A stretch of DNA of 64,000 nt from Campylobacter anatolicus (GTDB lineage: Bacteria > Campylobacterota > Campylobacteria > Campylobacterales > Campylobacteraceae). Below are positions 47,264 to 57,695 of this stretch, in pieces. Position 1 is the stretch's first letter; the number at the start of each line of letters is the position of its first letter. The DNA lies in contig NZ_JAGSSY010000001.1 of assembly GCF_018145655.1 (NCBI RefSeq), positions 124,001 to 188,000 of the forward strand, in the 5' to 3' direction. The position numbers and the translations under genes are program-made. The notes beneath the pieces were generated by a model, which saw only the letters and a program-made list of their open reading frames with translations, had not been told where the DNA came from and ran no database searches.

Positions 47264-48254
47264 AAAAGAGCTTGAAGGACTACTTGCAAATAATAAAGTA
47301 GCAAATTTTTTCTTGCTATTTGGTGCAGATGAGTATCAGATAGAGCTTTTTGCAAAAGAGATTTTAAATTTATATAATATTAGCGATACAAATATGCTTA
47401 GCTTGTATTTTGATGAGTATGATTTTGCCAAAGCAAAAGCACATATCAGCGAGCCATCGCTATTTGGCGGTAAAAATTTATTACACATAAAAAGTGATAA
47501 AAAGATAGTTGGTAAGGAGCTAAAAGAGCTTGTAAGAGCTTGTGAAACAAGTAGCGAAAACTACTTTTTATTTGAATTTTACGAATCAGATATGAAAATA
47601 GCTCTTGAAACGCAAAAAATTTTTGGCATAAATTTTGCTCGTTTTTTTAAGCCAAATAGCCCAGATGAAGCGGTAATGTTACTCTCACGCTCGGCTGCTA
47701 AAATAGGACTAAATATCACAAAAAATGCTCTATATGAGCTATACTTTATACACAATGAAAATCTCTATCTTGCTGCAAGCGAGCTAAATAAACTAGCTAG
47801 TTTAAACACGCACATTGACCAAGATATAGTGAGGCGACTAGTTTTTGGGCTGGGTGGTGTTAGTTTTGATGATTTTTTTAATAAATTTATAAGTTTAAAA
47901 GATATAAAAAATGACTTTTTTGCCTATGAACAAGACCCAAGTTTTAACGAAATTTTACTTATAAATTCATTTTACAAAGCATTTTTCAGGCTATTTAAAT
48001 TACACTCTTATATAAAGATAAACGGAAGATTTGATATCAAAGAAGCTATCGGCTACGCACCGCCACAAAATGTCGCAGAGAGTTTAAAATCACAGAGTTT
48101 GTCTATAAATTTAAAGGTTTATAGGCAAATTTTTATGACTCTAAATTTATGTGAGTTGGAGCTAAAAACAAACGTAAAACTAGACAAAAGTGCCTTTTTA
48201 CTCTCAAATATCCTAAATCTGCAAAATCTAATATCAACAGCAAAAATTAAGTAA
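47256..48254 (+). CDS. holA: DNA polymerase III subunit delta
   Basis: Encodes 332 residues from ATG 47256 (AAGAG 6 bases upstream; the TTG at 47238 is rejected). FFLLFGADEYQIELFAKEIL and SEPSLFGGKNLLHIKSDK are typical. It is the clamp-loader subunit that opens the sliding clamp. It overlaps rnr by 8 bases. Confidence 0.9.
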   Translation: MYRKELEGLLANNKVANFFLLFGADEYQIELFAKEILNLYNISDTNMLSLYFDEYDFAKAKAHISEPSLFGGKNLLHIKSDKKIVGKELKELVRACETSSENYFLFEFYESDMKIALETQKIFGINFARFFKPNSPDEAVMLLSRSAAKIGLNITKNALYELYFIHNENLYLAASELNKLASLNTHIDQDIVRRLVFGLGGVSFDDFFNKFISLKDIKNDFFAYEQDPSFNEILLINSFYKAFFRLFKLHSYIKINGRFDIKEAIGYAPPQNVAESLKSQSLSINLKVYRQIFMTLNLCELELKTNVKLDKSAFLLSNILNLQNLISTAKIK

Positions 48255-48262
48255 AAAAAGAG

Positions 48263-48268
48263 TATAAT
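48263..48268 (+). promoter_or_regulatory. -10 box of rpsF-ssb-rpsR
   Basis: TATAAT in AGAGTATAATCC, 9 bases after holA and 66 before the rpsF ATG. It leaves a leader of about 60 bases. Confidence 0.65.
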
Positions 48269-48276
48269 CCAAGACT

Positions 48277-48312
48277 TGCTTAATCTAAGCATCCTTGCTC
48301 ACAAAAGTGAGC
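48277..48312 (+). promoter_or_regulatory. two tandem hairpins in the rpsF leader
   Basis: TGCTTA-ATC-TAAGCA (48277-48291) and GCTCAC-AAAA-GTGAGC (48297-48312) are both perfect 6-bp stems, close to the transcription start. Their placement suggests autoregulation by ribosomal proteins, but I see no CCG bulge of the known S6:S18 motif. Confidence 0.5.
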
Positions 48313-48334
48313 TAAATACCCATAAGGAGAGACA

Positions 48335-48754
48335 ATGAGACATTATGAGCTTTTATTCATCCTAAAGCCAACGCTGACCGAGGAAGAAGTTAAAGCAAAG
48401 GTTGATTTCGTAAAAGAGGTCATTACTAAAAACGGTGGCGAGATTGCCACTATTGTAGAGATGGGAACAAGGAAACTTGCTTATACCATCAAAAAATATG
48501 AGCGCGGAACATATTTTGTAATATATTATAAAGCACCGCCTACACTTTTAGCTGAGCTAACTAGAAATATCAGAATCACAGAAGACATCATAAGATTTTT
48601 AAGTGTGAAGTATGAAAATAAAAGAGAGATCGCAGCTTGGGAAAGAATGTGCAAAGGCATTAAACAAACTATCAAAAAAGAGACTCGTGAACCAAGAGCA
48701 CCTCGTGAACCAAGAGTCGAAAAAACAGAAGAGCAAACCTCAACAGAGGAATAA
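48335..48754 (+). CDS. rpsF: 30S ribosomal protein S6
   Basis: Encodes 139 residues. [18 protein letters not shown] and [22 protein letters not shown] are typical. The C-terminus carries an extension with repeated Arg-Glu-Pro ([14 protein letters not shown]) and ends in TSTEE. AAGGAGAG precedes the ATG. It is followed by ssb and rpsR. Confidence 0.97.
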   Translation: MRHYELLFILKPTLTEEEVKAKVDFVKEVITKNGGEIATIVEMGTRKLAYTIKKYERGTYFVIYYKAPPTLLAELTRNIRITEDIIRFLSVKYENKREIAAWERMCKGIKQTIKKETREPRAPREPRVEKTEEQTSTEE

Positions 48755-48767
48755 TTAAGGATAAAAG

Positions 48768-49340
48768 ATGTTCAATAAAGTAGTTTTAATAGGAAATTTA
48801 ACTCGCGACATTGAGCTACGATACACTACAAATGGTGCAGCTATTGGTAACTCTAGCATAGCAGTAACTCGTCGCTTTACAACAAATGGCGAAAAGCGTG
48901 AGGAAACTTGCTTTATTGATATTACATTTTTTGGTAAACAAGCTGAGATAGCTAATCAATATCTTTCAAAAGGCTCAAAGCTACTCGTAGAAGGTCGATT
49001 AAAATTTGATCAATGGCAAGACAACAACGGACAAAATCGTAGCAAACACACAGTAAGCGTCGAAAATATGGAGATGTTAAGCTCAAATTCTCAGCAAAAT
49101 CAAGGTGGGTACACTCAAAATAATCAAAGTGGTTTTTCGCAACAAAATAGCTATCAAAACCAAAACAACTCAGGTTTTAATGGACAAAGTGGCTATAACC
49201 AAAACAGTTATCAAAATGCACCGCAAAAGCCACAGATACAGCAGTATAATAAACAAGCTGTTCAAGATGATTATAGTGATGTTCCAGATATTAATGTCGA
49301 TGCTGATAAATACGAAAGCGACGACAGTATACCGTTTTAA
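48768..49340 (+). CDS. ssb: single-stranded DNA-binding protein
   Basis: Encodes 190 residues: OB fold (about 1-110, FNKVVLIGNLTRDIELRYT, ETCFIDITFFGKQAEIANQY), a long glutamine- and asparagine-rich linker (about 110-165) and the acidic tip DDSIPF that recruits partners. It coats single-stranded DNA in replication and repair. It lies between rpsF and rpsR as in many bacteria. Confidence 0.97.
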   Translation: MFNKVVLIGNLTRDIELRYTTNGAAIGNSSIAVTRRFTTNGEKREETCFIDITFFGKQAEIANQYLSKGSKLLVEGRLKFDQWQDNNGQNRSKHTVSVENMEMLSSNSQQNQGGYTQNNQSGFSQQNSYQNQNNSGFNGQSGYNQNSYQNAPQKPQIQQYNKQAVQDDYSDVPDINVDADKYESDDSIPF

Positions 49341-49355
49341 CAAAGGAGATAAAAA

Positions 49356-49616
49356 ATGGCAGAGAAAAGAAAATATTCAAGAAAATATTGCAAATTTACA
49401 GAGGCAAAGATAGATTTTATTGACTACAAAGATACTTCACTTTTAAAGTATTGCTTATCAGAGAGATTTAAGATAATGCCACGCCGTCTAACAGGCACAT
49501 CTAAAAAATACCAAGAAATGGTAGAAAAAGCGATAAAAAGAGCACGCCAAGCTGCTATAATACCTTATATAGTTGATAGAGATGATGTAGTAACAAACCC
49601 ATTTGAAGGATTATAG
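49356..49616 (+). CDS. rpsR: 30S ribosomal protein S18
   Basis: Encodes 86 residues. The start has [22 protein letters not shown], and [39 protein letters not shown] is the S18 signature. It pairs with S6 in the platform. Last gene of the operon, followed by a strong terminator. Confidence 0.98.
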   Translation: MAEKRKYSRKYCKFTEAKIDFIDYKDTSLLKYCLSERFKIMPRRLTGTSKKYQEMVEKAIKRARQAAIIPYIVDRDDVVTNPFEGL

Positions 49617-49623
49617 TCAAATT

Positions 49624-49661
49624 TAGCCTATCTATTTTAAATCTACAAATTAGATAGGCTA
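49624..49661 (+). terminator. terminator of rpsF-ssb-rpsR
   Basis: TAGCCTATCTA (49624-49634) and TAGATAGGCTA (49651-49661) form a perfect 11-bp stem with a 16-base loop, followed by TTTATCTT. It lies 8 bases after rpsR. Confidence 0.8.
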
Positions 49662-49775
49662 TTTATCTTACTCAAAAATTTATATTTTTAGCAAACTCAA
49701 AACTTTCTTATAACTGATTTTGTTATAGTAGTCTTATTTAGATAATAAAACTACTACTTTAATCAAATAAAAATT

Positions 49776-52190
49776 TTATTTAATCACAAGTGCATTTTTA
49801 AGGACATCATCAATAATATCAACGGCAATAATATTCATATCGTCTTTTACATCCTGTGGTATATCATCCAAATCGCGATCATAATTTTTACGAGGTATTA
49901 AAGCAGTTTTTACACCAGCTTTGTGTGCGGCTATAAGTTTTTCTTTTAGTCCGCCAATAGGTAATACCTTGCCGCTTAACGTTATCTCGCCAGTCATAGC
50001 TACATCATGCCTTACTTTGATGTTAGTTAGTATTGAGGCTATTGCCGTTACCATCGTTATACCAGCACTTGGACCATCTTTTGGTGTAGCACCCTCAGGT
50101 ACGTGCAAGTGCAAGTCATATCTACGATAAACATCACTAGGCTCAAGTTTTCGCTTGTCATCGTCAAATTTAGGCACGATAGCCATCGGTACTTTGAGTT
50201 TTTTACTATCTATTAACACCTTAACAACACTAAATGCTATCTGAGCACTCTCTTTCATCACATCGCCAAGCTGTCCAGTTATCTGCATGGCACCCTTGCC
50301 CTGTATGCGTATCGCCTCTATACGAAGTACGTCGCCACCCACACTAGTCCATGCAAGTCCATTTACCTGCCCTATCTGATCTTTTTTATCAGCCTGTTCT
50401 ATCTCATAAACCTTTTTCTCTAAAAACTCTTTTAAATTTTTAGCAGTTATTAAGACTTTACCCTCGCTTCTTTTTGTTAAGATATTTTTAGCAACTTTTC
50501 GTAAAATATCAGCTATCCTACGACGTAAGTTACGCACACCACTTTCGCGAGTGTAATCACTTATGATAAGTTCGAGTCCATCTTTGCTTATACTAACATC
50601 AGCTGGTTTTAAGCCATGTTTTTTAAGCTCTTGTGGTAAAAGATATTTTTTGGCTATCTCAAATTTCTCCTGCGGTGTATACGAACTAAGCTGGATAAAC
50701 TCCATCCTGTCACGCAGCGGTGCAGGTATCATACTTGCATCATTTGCTGTAGCGACAAAGATAATTTTGCTAAGATCAATGTTAAAATTTAGATAATAAT
50801 CTCTAAATTTATTGTTTTGCTCAGGGTCAAGAATTTCTAACATTACAGCAGTAGGATCGCCTCTGTAGCTTCGCCCAACTTTATCTATCTCATCAAGCAC
50901 AACAACAGGGTTCATCTGCTTTGCCTCTATAAGCCCTTGCACAATACGTCCAGGCATAGCTCCTATGTAGGTACGACGGTGTCCGCGAAGCTCATTGACA
51001 TCCTCCAATCCGCCTAAAGCGATACGCACTAGCTCACGCTTTAATGCCTTTGCGATTGAGTTTGCAAGACTGGTTTTGCCAACACCTGGAGGTCCTACAA
51101 AGCATAAAATCGCCCCATTATTTACTTTATCACTCACGCCACGAAGTTCCAAAAGCTCACGCAATGCAAAATATTCCTCAATCCGCTCTTTTGGTTTTTC
51201 TAAACTATAATGATCGGCATTTAGATGTTTGCTAACTTCGGTAATAGATGACTTTTTCTTAGCTAAGTTCTCAAACGGTACTTCCAAAACCCAATCAAGA
51301 TAACTCTGAATGGTATTTGCGTCAGCCGAGTCTGGGTGTATACGAGAGAGTTTATCTATCTGCTTTTTTATCTCTTTATAGGCATCATCACCCATAAATT
51401 TCTTTTTATTTTCTAGCTTTTTACGATACTCTTCAAGCTCCTCTTCACGGTTACCATCTGTACCAAGCTCAGCTTGAATTTGCTTTAACTGCTCTTTTAA
51501 AAAATACTCCTTATTCGTCTTATCAATCTTAGAATGGACTTTATTTTTTATCTCTTTTTGAAGCTTGTTTGCCTCTATCTCTTCGATAACATAATCAATA
51601 AGTTTAAGCAGACGCTGTTCTAAATTTTCTTCTATGAAAAAGTTATAAGCTATCTGTTTTTTAAGCCTTAACGCAGACGATATAAGGTCGCAAACACGTG
51701 TAGCCTCAGCACTCTCCTCTATAGTTTTAAGTAGATCAGGTGGGAAAAAGTGGCTAAACTGCGATAGCTCTCTAACCTTCTCACGAAGCACTACGATAAG
51801 GGCATCAGTCTTTGCAGCAGATGGGCGATTTACATGGATTATATCAACTATAGCTTGAAGTGGATTAGAATTAGTTTGACTTATAATACGCCCTTTATCA
51901 ACACCCTGAAATAGAATTTTTACACGTCCATCAGGTAGTGGCACACGACGCATTATCGTGCCAATAACTCCAGCATCATATATACCATCAAATTCTCTTG
52001 AGCCATCATTTTGTGGCTTACTTGGCACAACTAATATCGGTGTTTCATTTTGCAACGCCATATCAAGAGCACGCAGGTTTTCTTCGTCACTCAAAAATAG
52101 TGGCGTTATCATAAATGGATATAAAAATAGCTCATCTTCGACAATTATCGGCAAATCTGTCTGTAAAATTTTATTATCATTTATTTGCAA
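49776..52190 (-). CDS. lon: ATP-dependent protease Lon
   Basis: Encodes 804 residues: the N-terminal LON domain, a coiled-coil middle, the AAA+ domain with Walker [16 protein letters not shown] and sensor segments ([22 protein letters not shown]), and the protease domain with the catalytic serine in [13 protein letters not shown] and its lysine partner in [13 protein letters not shown]. It degrades damaged and regulatory proteins. It starts 8 bases after bamD. Confidence 0.97.
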   Translation of the reverse strand: MQINDNKILQTDLPIIVEDELFLYPFMITPLFLSDEENLRALDMALQNETPILVVPSKPQNDGSREFDGIYDAGVIGTIMRRVPLPDGRVKILFQGVDKGRIISQTNSNPLQAIVDIIHVNRPSAAKTDALIVVLREKVRELSQFSHFFPPDLLKTIEESAEATRVCDLISSALRLKKQIAYNFFIEENLEQRLLKLIDYVIEEIEANKLQKEIKNKVHSKIDKTNKEYFLKEQLKQIQAELGTDGNREEELEEYRKKLENKKKFMGDDAYKEIKKQIDKLSRIHPDSADANTIQSYLDWVLEVPFENLAKKKSSITEVSKHLNADHYSLEKPKERIEEYFALRELLELRGVSDKVNNGAILCFVGPPGVGKTSLANSIAKALKRELVRIALGGLEDVNELRGHRRTYIGAMPGRIVQGLIEAKQMNPVVVLDEIDKVGRSYRGDPTAVMLEILDPEQNNKFRDYYLNFNIDLSKIIFVATANDASMIPAPLRDRMEFIQLSSYTPQEKFEIAKKYLLPQELKKHGLKPADVSISKDGLELIISDYTRESGVRNLRRRIADILRKVAKNILTKRSEGKVLITAKNLKEFLEKKVYEIEQADKKDQIGQVNGLAWTSVGGDVLRIEAIRIQGKGAMQITGQLGDVMKESAQIAFSVVKVLIDSKKLKVPMAIVPKFDDDKRKLEPSDVYRRYDLHLHVPEGATPKDGPSAGITMVTAIASILTNIKVRHDVAMTGEITLSGKVLPIGGLKEKLIAAHKAGVKTALIPRKNYDRDLDDIPQDVKDDMNIIAVDIIDDVLKNALVIK

Positions 52191-52198
52191 TTTCTCTC

Positions 52199-52849
52199 CT
52201 ATTCAAACAATTTTCTATACCAAGCCAGATCAGGCTTTATCATATTTGCATCTTTTAGTGGCGACTCGTCTAGCTTTTGCTGATAAATTTCAGCCGAGAC
52301 CATACGACCAGTGCGTTCATAGAGGTCAAATATCTGAAGATCAAGATAGTAAAGTGCTAACTTAAATTTAATAAGCATTGTATCTATCAGCGGTCTATAC
52401 TGCGTGTTTGGATACATATATAAAAATTTTTCTATCTCATTTACACTATCTTGCATAAGTTTTTGGTTGCGATTTGGCTGAGTAAACGAATCAAAATTTG
52501 CTTTGATTTTTAGATATTGAGCAAATTCTGTCTTTGCACCACCATCACCGTAACGCTTGATATACTCATCAAGATAGTAGTTTGCAAGTAAATACTCCTC
52601 ATCATTTGCGTGTGCTTGAGCTAAAATGAGTAAAATTTGCTCTAAAAGTGGGCTTGCGACGTGTTCACTTGCCATCGATATATAGTGCTTATCGGCAGCT
52701 TCTAAGTCACTATCTTTTATGTCTGTGATAATCTGAGCATACCACTCATCTGGGGTTAGATTGTAAAGCTCAGTAGATGCCTTTTCAGAACAACCAACAA
52801 GCATTGCTATAAAGCTAATGCTTAATATAAATTTAAAAATCTCCTGCAT
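52199..52849 (-). CDS. bamD: outer membrane assembly lipoprotein BamD
   Basis: Encodes 216 residues from ATG 52849 (AAGGGA upstream; the frame to 52897 adds a lysine-rich stretch before the signal and is rejected). The lipobox is MLVGCSEK. Then come TPR-type helices with [18 protein letters not shown] and [17 protein letters not shown] and [16 protein letters not shown]. It is the outer membrane lipoprotein of the BAM complex. Upstream of lon, as in C. jejuni. Confidence 0.88.
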   Translation of the reverse strand: MQEIFKFILSISFIAMLVGCSEKASTELYNLTPDEWYAQIITDIKDSDLEAADKHYISMASEHVASPLLEQILLILAQAHANDEEYLLANYYLDEYIKRYGDGGAKTEFAQYLKIKANFDSFTQPNRNQKLMQDSVNEIEKFLYMYPNTQYRPLIDTMLIKFKLALYYLDLQIFDLYERTGRMVSAEIYQQKLDESPLKDANMIKPDLAWYRKLFE

Positions 52850-52991
52850 AACTTCCCTTATAAATTTAAATTTCGCATATTTTACATTTTTTGCCATTAT
52901 TTTTGCATAAAAGTTTAAATTTTTGTTTTTTTATCACAAAAATGGTAAAATATGACGATATGAAAAAAGATAAATCTAAAAGGATCAAAAT

Positions 52992-53378
52992 ATGATATTT
53001 TCAGTCAAAAGTCCGATACTTGGCTTTGAACATATAAAGACAATGGAGCTTGTTGAGCTTGATAACTTTTTTGTTAGATTAGTCAGCAAAGATGATAAAA
53101 CAACATTTACAATGATAAACCCATTCGCACTAAGAAACTACGAATTTGACATACCTACATACTACGAAGAGCTAATGGAGATAAAAGAGAGCTCACAACT
53201 ACGCGTTTATAACATCATAGTAGTATCCTTGCCACTTGAAACTTCAACAGTAAATTTTATCGCTCCGATAGTTTGCAATATGGATAATATGACACTATCT
53301 CAAGTCGTTTTAGACGTTGTCTCATATCCACAATACGGACAAGCCGAAAAGATAGAAAATTTCATAGAAAAAAAATAA
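52992..53378 (+). CDS. fliW: flagellar assembly factor FliW
   Basis: Encodes 128 residues. [21 protein letters not shown] and [18 protein letters not shown] and [22 protein letters not shown] are typical. FliW binds flagellin and the translational repressor CsrA and so tunes flaA translation. AAAAGGA precedes the ATG. It is divergent from bamD and 4 bases before the 798-aa gene, so cotranscription with the pseudopilin cluster is likely. Confidence 0.94.
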   Translation: MIFSVKSPILGFEHIKTMELVELDNFFVRLVSKDDKTTFTMINPFALRNYEFDIPTYYEELMEIKESSQLRVYNIIVVSLPLETSTVNFIAPIVCNMDNMTLSQVVLDVVSYPQYGQAEKIENFIEKK

Positions 53379-53382
53379 ATTT

Positions 53383-55779
53383 ATGTCCCATAAAACCATC
53401 ATCGCTCTACTTTTTGTTATTTATGCATATGCGAGTGAGAGCAGTAGCGATGTGGTTCGCTACTCTGGTAACTCAAGTGAGCTTTGTTATGACGAGGTAC
53501 TTGAGATCAAAAAAATCAACGAGACAGAATTTATACCGGTTGGCTTCATAGCTACAGCAAAAAGTGGCGATATACTACGCACAAAACTTGAGATAAAAAC
53601 CATAAAAGATGTCCGTGTATCTGACGTAACACTTAAAGCAACAATAGATACACAGAGTGCTGAGTATATACAAAACTCAAGCTATGTTGCAAATGCCCCA
53701 ACAACCGAAGTATTTAATGTAACTCAAATGGACAAGATCTCAGATACATTTGTGCAAATTCCAAATGATAATGCGTTGTATTTTCGTGTCGGTAAAGGTG
53801 CACAAAATAGCATAAATACGGTACGTGGCGGTAGTTTAGATAAAACTACAAAAGCCATAGTGCAGCTTGATATGTCGTTAAGAAATAAATTTAAACGAAC
53901 GAGCTTTGAAGTATTATACAAAAATGAAGAGACAAATCATAAAAAACAGGGCAGAATAGGCGTATGTGGTTTTAGTAGCCATCTTGTATTTATCAACGAT
54001 GATGACGACAATATAGACAATATAATGGTTGTAAATAAAAATTTTAAAACACAAAATGATAATACAAATTTATTTACACAGATTGCCAATAAAGCCTTTG
54101 ATGTTAATCTAATCTCATTTGACCGTCAAAACAAGGCTTTTGTGTCAAGTCAAGCAAATAGCAATATAAGCATAGACATCGTATCATCATATGATGAGTG
54201 TAAAAATTCACAAAATGTGCTTGAAGGCGGAGCTAGAAGTGTAAATTTGGATAATAAAAACCTAATCACTCTTAAAAATTTAGTTATCAATAAAGCCTAT
54301 CCTGAGTTGCATTTTCGTATCTCATATCTTGATAAAAACACAAATAAGATAAAACAATTTTGCCAAACTGAGCCATTTGCTGTAAGACCAAAAGAGCTTG
54401 TTTTATATGATATAAATACAGAAAAACCGCTTTCAAGTGATGAGTTAATCGGAGCAAAAATTTATAATCACATTGGGCTTAAAGCAACTAATGCAAACAA
54501 TGATCTAGCTTTAAACTACTCAAATTCGCTTGAAAATATCAAATTTATGTTAAAACTTCCACGAGATTGCAACACTTCGATTGCATTTTTAGATGAAATT
54601 TCATTAAAAGCTGATTTTATTAACGGTAAAGCAAAGCTTAAAAATTTAAGCTTTCAAGATATAGGAGAGGTGTATATACAAGGCACAGATAGCACTTATA
54701 CCGCACTGGATCAAGCACAAAATGACTGCATAGCAGATAGCGATTCTAACATAGAAGCCGAAGGAAAGATAGGATGCAATATCCCTATCAAAAAGCATAT
54801 TATTAAATTTATCCCAAAAGATATTATGATAGATAATCTCAAGATTAAAAATTTTCAAAATGGTACGATGACTTATTTAAACTCACTCTCAAACAACCAC
54901 GATATGTATGCAAGTGCGACATTTGACATCACTGCAAGGTTAAATGATAACACAGTGGCTAAAATGTATAGCACAAATTGTTATGCAAAAGATGTTAGTT
55001 TTGAAATTGATCTTAATGCGACACAAAAAAGTGATATTTTTTATATACCAAACTCAGCTCTTATCAAAAAAGATCAAAATAAAAAAGACAATAAATTTAC
55101 CGCACTAAAGAGTATTTTCTTAAATGGTGTGGCAAATGGCGAGATAGAGTTTAACTTTAAAAGAGATAGCTCAAAAAAGTCAAATCCATTTGAGATAAGT
55201 AGCGACGAGTTTAAATTTATAAATATTACCGATGGTAAAATAATCGGTGTAATATATGAAAAACCAGCTGAAATAGACAAGACTTCGGCTAAATTTTATT
55301 ACGGACGTATATATGTGCCTTTGGTGCAAGGAGTAAGCAAAACACTAGAAGCAAAAGCATATTATAGTGTTTATTGTAATAATTGTGATACTCAAAGATA
55401 CAAACTATCGCAAAAAGATAAGGACTGGCAAAGAGTGCCACACACCAATGGTTGGTTTATAAACGAATTTCATACAAACGATCAGGGTCGTATCGATAGC
55501 TATGAACAAAAAGGTAAAAGGGTAGTAGTTTCTAGTAACATAATAGATGGAATACAGGCTTTAAATATATCTAAAAATGGATACTCAAATGACACCATAA
55601 GAGCAGAAGTACCAAATTGGCTGATATATAATGAGTTTGATAAAAAAGCAAATAAAATCGAGTTTAATATCAAATTTAAAAGTAGTGGCAACTGGGCTGG
55701 AAGTGCCAAAAATGGTGTCGGTAATATAGTTGGTGATAAAAGCTTAAAAGATGCAACAAATCGCAGAATACAATGGTAA
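53383..55779 (+). CDS. large secreted protein of the pseudopilin cluster (798 aa)
   Basis: Encodes 798 residues with a signal peptide (KTIIALLFVIYAYA, cleaved near ASES). The rest is hydrophilic, beta-strand- and asparagine-rich, with scattered cysteine pairs (CQTEP, CYAKD, YCNNCDTQRYK) and no membrane segment. No domain is recognised. The end (SGNWAGSAKNGVGNIVGDKS) is tenuously like the C-terminal region of large MSHA/type II-associated proteins. It overlaps the first pseudopilin gene by 7 bases. It could be a tip adhesin or DNA-uptake protein displayed by the pseudopilus. Unknown function. Confidence 0.75.
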   Translation: MSHKTIIALLFVIYAYASESSSDVVRYSGNSSELCYDEVLEIKKINETEFIPVGFIATAKSGDILRTKLEIKTIKDVRVSDVTLKATIDTQSAEYIQNSSYVANAPTTEVFNVTQMDKISDTFVQIPNDNALYFRVGKGAQNSINTVRGGSLDKTTKAIVQLDMSLRNKFKRTSFEVLYKNEETNHKKQGRIGVCGFSSHLVFINDDDDNIDNIMVVNKNFKTQNDNTNLFTQIANKAFDVNLISFDRQNKAFVSSQANSNISIDIVSSYDECKNSQNVLEGGARSVNLDNKNLITLKNLVINKAYPELHFRISYLDKNTNKIKQFCQTEPFAVRPKELVLYDINTEKPLSSDELIGAKIYNHIGLKATNANNDLALNYSNSLENIKFMLKLPRDCNTSIAFLDEISLKADFINGKAKLKNLSFQDIGEVYIQGTDSTYTALDQAQNDCIADSDSNIEAEGKIGCNIPIKKHIIKFIPKDIMIDNLKIKNFQNGTMTYLNSLSNNHDMYASATFDITARLNDNTVAKMYSTNCYAKDVSFEIDLNATQKSDIFYIPNSALIKKDQNKKDNKFTALKSIFLNGVANGEIEFNFKRDSSKKSNPFEISSDEFKFINITDGKIIGVIYEKPAEIDKTSAKFYYGRIYVPLVQGVSKTLEAKAYYSVYCNNCDTQRYKLSQKDKDWQRVPHTNGWFINEFHTNDQGRIDSYEQKGKRVVVSSNIIDGIQALNISKNGYSNDTIRAEVPNWLIYNEFDKKANKIEFNIKFKSSGNWAGSAKNGVGNIVGDKSLKDATNRRIQW

Positions 55780-56372
55780 AAAGGGCTGGTTTTTCACTCA
55801 TAGAAGCAGTTTTGAGCATCATTATAATCTCTCTAATAAGTACGGGTGTTCCACTTATAATCAAACAAATCTCGCAAACTAATAAAACATCGCTATTGCA
55901 AGAGAGTGTAATGAATGCAAAAACTTATCTTATAACCACCTTAAATGCACCGTTTACCTGTGAGCATATAAGCAATAACCCAAATGAACTTTTGCCGATA
56001 TTTTATGGAAATTTAAGCACAAATGGCGAATATATAGACTTTTATAAAAAATGGCACATACAAGGTGATGGGCGTAGAAATTTTATGCCAAAAGATGGTG
56101 TAAATTTAAACAAAAGTTGTGGTGCAAATGATATAAAAAGCATAAATGACTTTAGTGGCGAAAATTTTAATCTAAATGGTAATAATTTGGATTTTATCAT
56201 AAGCTCAACATATCAAATAGATGTCAAAAATGATAATAAAATTTTTAATGAAAACGAAGACATAAAACACATAAAAGTAATAGCAACAAACAATGATACG
56301 CAGATAAATTTAAGTGGATTTGTCGCAAATATCGGCGATGCTGCCGAGCTAAATACAAAAGAGTGGCGATGA
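55773..56372 (+). CDS. pseudopilin (type II/IV prepilin-like), GspH/I-type
   Basis: Encodes 199 residues. The prepilin site is AGFSLIEAVLSIIIISLIS: glycine before the cut, phenylalanine first and glutamate at +5, then a hydrophobic helix. It would be processed by the prepilin peptidase and inserted in a pseudopilus in the inner membrane. The remainder has few cysteines (C64, C112). It overlaps the 798-aa gene by 7 bases and the next pseudopilin by 4. Confidence 0.82.
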   Translation: MVKRAGFSLIEAVLSIIIISLISTGVPLIIKQISQTNKTSLLQESVMNAKTYLITTLNAPFTCEHISNNPNELLPIFYGNLSTNGEYIDFYKKWHIQGDGRRNFMPKDGVNLNKSCGANDIKSINDFSGENFNLNGNNLDFIISSTYQIDVKNDNKIFNENEDIKHIKVIATNNDTQINLSGFVANIGDAAELNTKEWR

Positions 56373-57211
56373 GATCTGCATTTAGTATGATTGAGATCGT
56401 ACTTGTTATAGTTTTGGTCGGTATCATCGGTATTTCAAGCTTTGAGATAGTAAATGTGATCTTTCAAAACTACGCTCAAAATCGCACTATAAATTTATTA
56501 CAAAATCAAACAGAACTAACACTAGAAATGATCGCCAAACGGCTAAGCTATCGTATAAAAGATAGTGTTATAGCAAGGAGCGAAAATGGGGATTTTAAAC
56601 TATTAAATAGCCAAAACATAAACAAAGATCATAAAATTTTAGAATTTATAGCCTACTCTCATGACGCATTTAATGCTGGTGTTTATAGTGGCTTTGCTGA
56701 TCTTACGGCAAGTGATAGCAAAAATGGGCTTAAAACGCCACTTAGCAATCTTACCTTAGGTAAAGAAATTTTTTCTGATTTAAGTAACAAAACTGTAAAT
56801 TTTAGCGACGTAAATGGCGGTGTGATCGCGATATTTGGCGGTATAGCCTACAATGAAAGTTCATTTGGATACGATGGATTACCAGCCAAAGATATAGCAA
56901 AAGTTGCCATTCAAAACAGCACAACACTTAAAATTTCAGATGATTTTAGTGGTAAAATTTCAGAGCAATACCACCTAGCTCATAGTGCTTACGCCCTAGT
57001 TCCACAAAACGATAGTGGCGATAAATTTGATCTTTTACTTTACTACAACTATCGCCCGTGGCATAGACAAAATTATAAAAATGGTGAGAGTAGCATTTTG
57101 GCACAAAATTTAACACAATTTAGCTTTAGTGAGCAAAATGGAGCAATCATTATAAAAATTTGTCTAAAAGATGGCGAACTAGTCGTGTGTAAATCAAAGG
57201 CGGTAACGTGA
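56369..57211 (+). CDS. pseudopilin, GspJ-like
   Basis: Encodes 280 residues from ATG 56369 (the GTG at 56363 adds two residues). The prepilin motif is SAFSMIEIVLVIVLVGIIG: alanine before the cut, phenylalanine first, glutamate at +5. A long C-terminal domain follows, as in the minor pseudopilin GspJ. It overlaps the previous and the next gene by 4 bases each. Confidence 0.8.
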   Translation: MRSAFSMIEIVLVIVLVGIIGISSFEIVNVIFQNYAQNRTINLLQNQTELTLEMIAKRLSYRIKDSVIARSENGDFKLLNSQNINKDHKILEFIAYSHDAFNAGVYSGFADLTASDSKNGLKTPLSNLTLGKEIFSDLSNKTVNFSDVNGGVIAIFGGIAYNESSFGYDGLPAKDIAKVAIQNSTTLKISDDFSGKISEQYHLAHSAYALVPQNDSGDKFDLLLYYNYRPWHRQNYKNGESSILAQNLTQFSFSEQNGAIIIKICLKDGELVVCKSKAVT

Positions 57212-57633
57212 GAGACGCTTTTAGCCTGATAACTGCTATATTTTTTATGATCTTAGTTTCAGCTTTGTCTATATTGGCTTTGAGTTTTGCAAATTTTACA
57301 TCACGCCAAAGTGGTGAAATTTATCTACGAGAACAAGCAGAACTTTTAGCACAAGGAGCAACGGAAGTAGCTATGTTAAAAGCTTTTAAACACGATTTTA
57401 ATAGTGGTTGCATAAAATATATCAGTGGAAAATTTACAAATGATGACGTAAATATATTACTAAACTACGAAGTTTATATTAAATTTTTTGGCGATATTGC
57501 AGCTTGCAGGGGCGAAAAGATCCAAACACCACAGAGCGTAGGCACGATGATGATCGATGTTTTTGTATACTCTCCTGATACGAATGCGACAAATAAAATT
57601 TCATTTCACAAACGTACTTTACAAAAACTATAA
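57208..57633 (+). CDS. minor pseudopilin without +5 glutamate, CtsT/GspK-like
   Basis: Encodes 141 residues from GTG 57208, overlapping the previous gene (GTGA). The prepilin-like start RDAFSLITAIFFMILVSALS has threonine in place of the +5 glutamate, as in GspK-type tip pseudopilins. C. jejuni ctsT (Cj1077, needed for transformation) lies in the same neighbourhood after fliW and proC (from memory), so this gene and its partners are candidates for a DNA-uptake pseudopilus. Confidence 0.7.
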   Translation: MRDAFSLITAIFFMILVSALSILALSFANFTSRQSGEIYLREQAELLAQGATEVAMLKAFKHDFNSGCIKYISGKFTNDDVNILLNYEVYIKFFGDIAACRGEKIQTPQSVGTMMIDVFVYSPDTNATNKISFHKRTLQKL

Positions 57634-57661
57634 TTTTATAAATTAATTTAACGTTTTGTGC

Positions 57662-57667
57662 TATAAT
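57662..57667 (+). promoter_or_regulatory. -10 box of hpf
   Basis: TATAAT in GTGCTATAATCTAAA, 28 bases before ATG 57696. Confidence 0.6.
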
Positions 57668-57695
57668 CTAAATACTTTCATATAAGGAGTATGCA

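Noticed and set aside
48255-48334. Classical S6:S18 leader motif
   Set aside because: Two hairpins are present, but no CCG bulge could be found, so it is listed only as a candidate.
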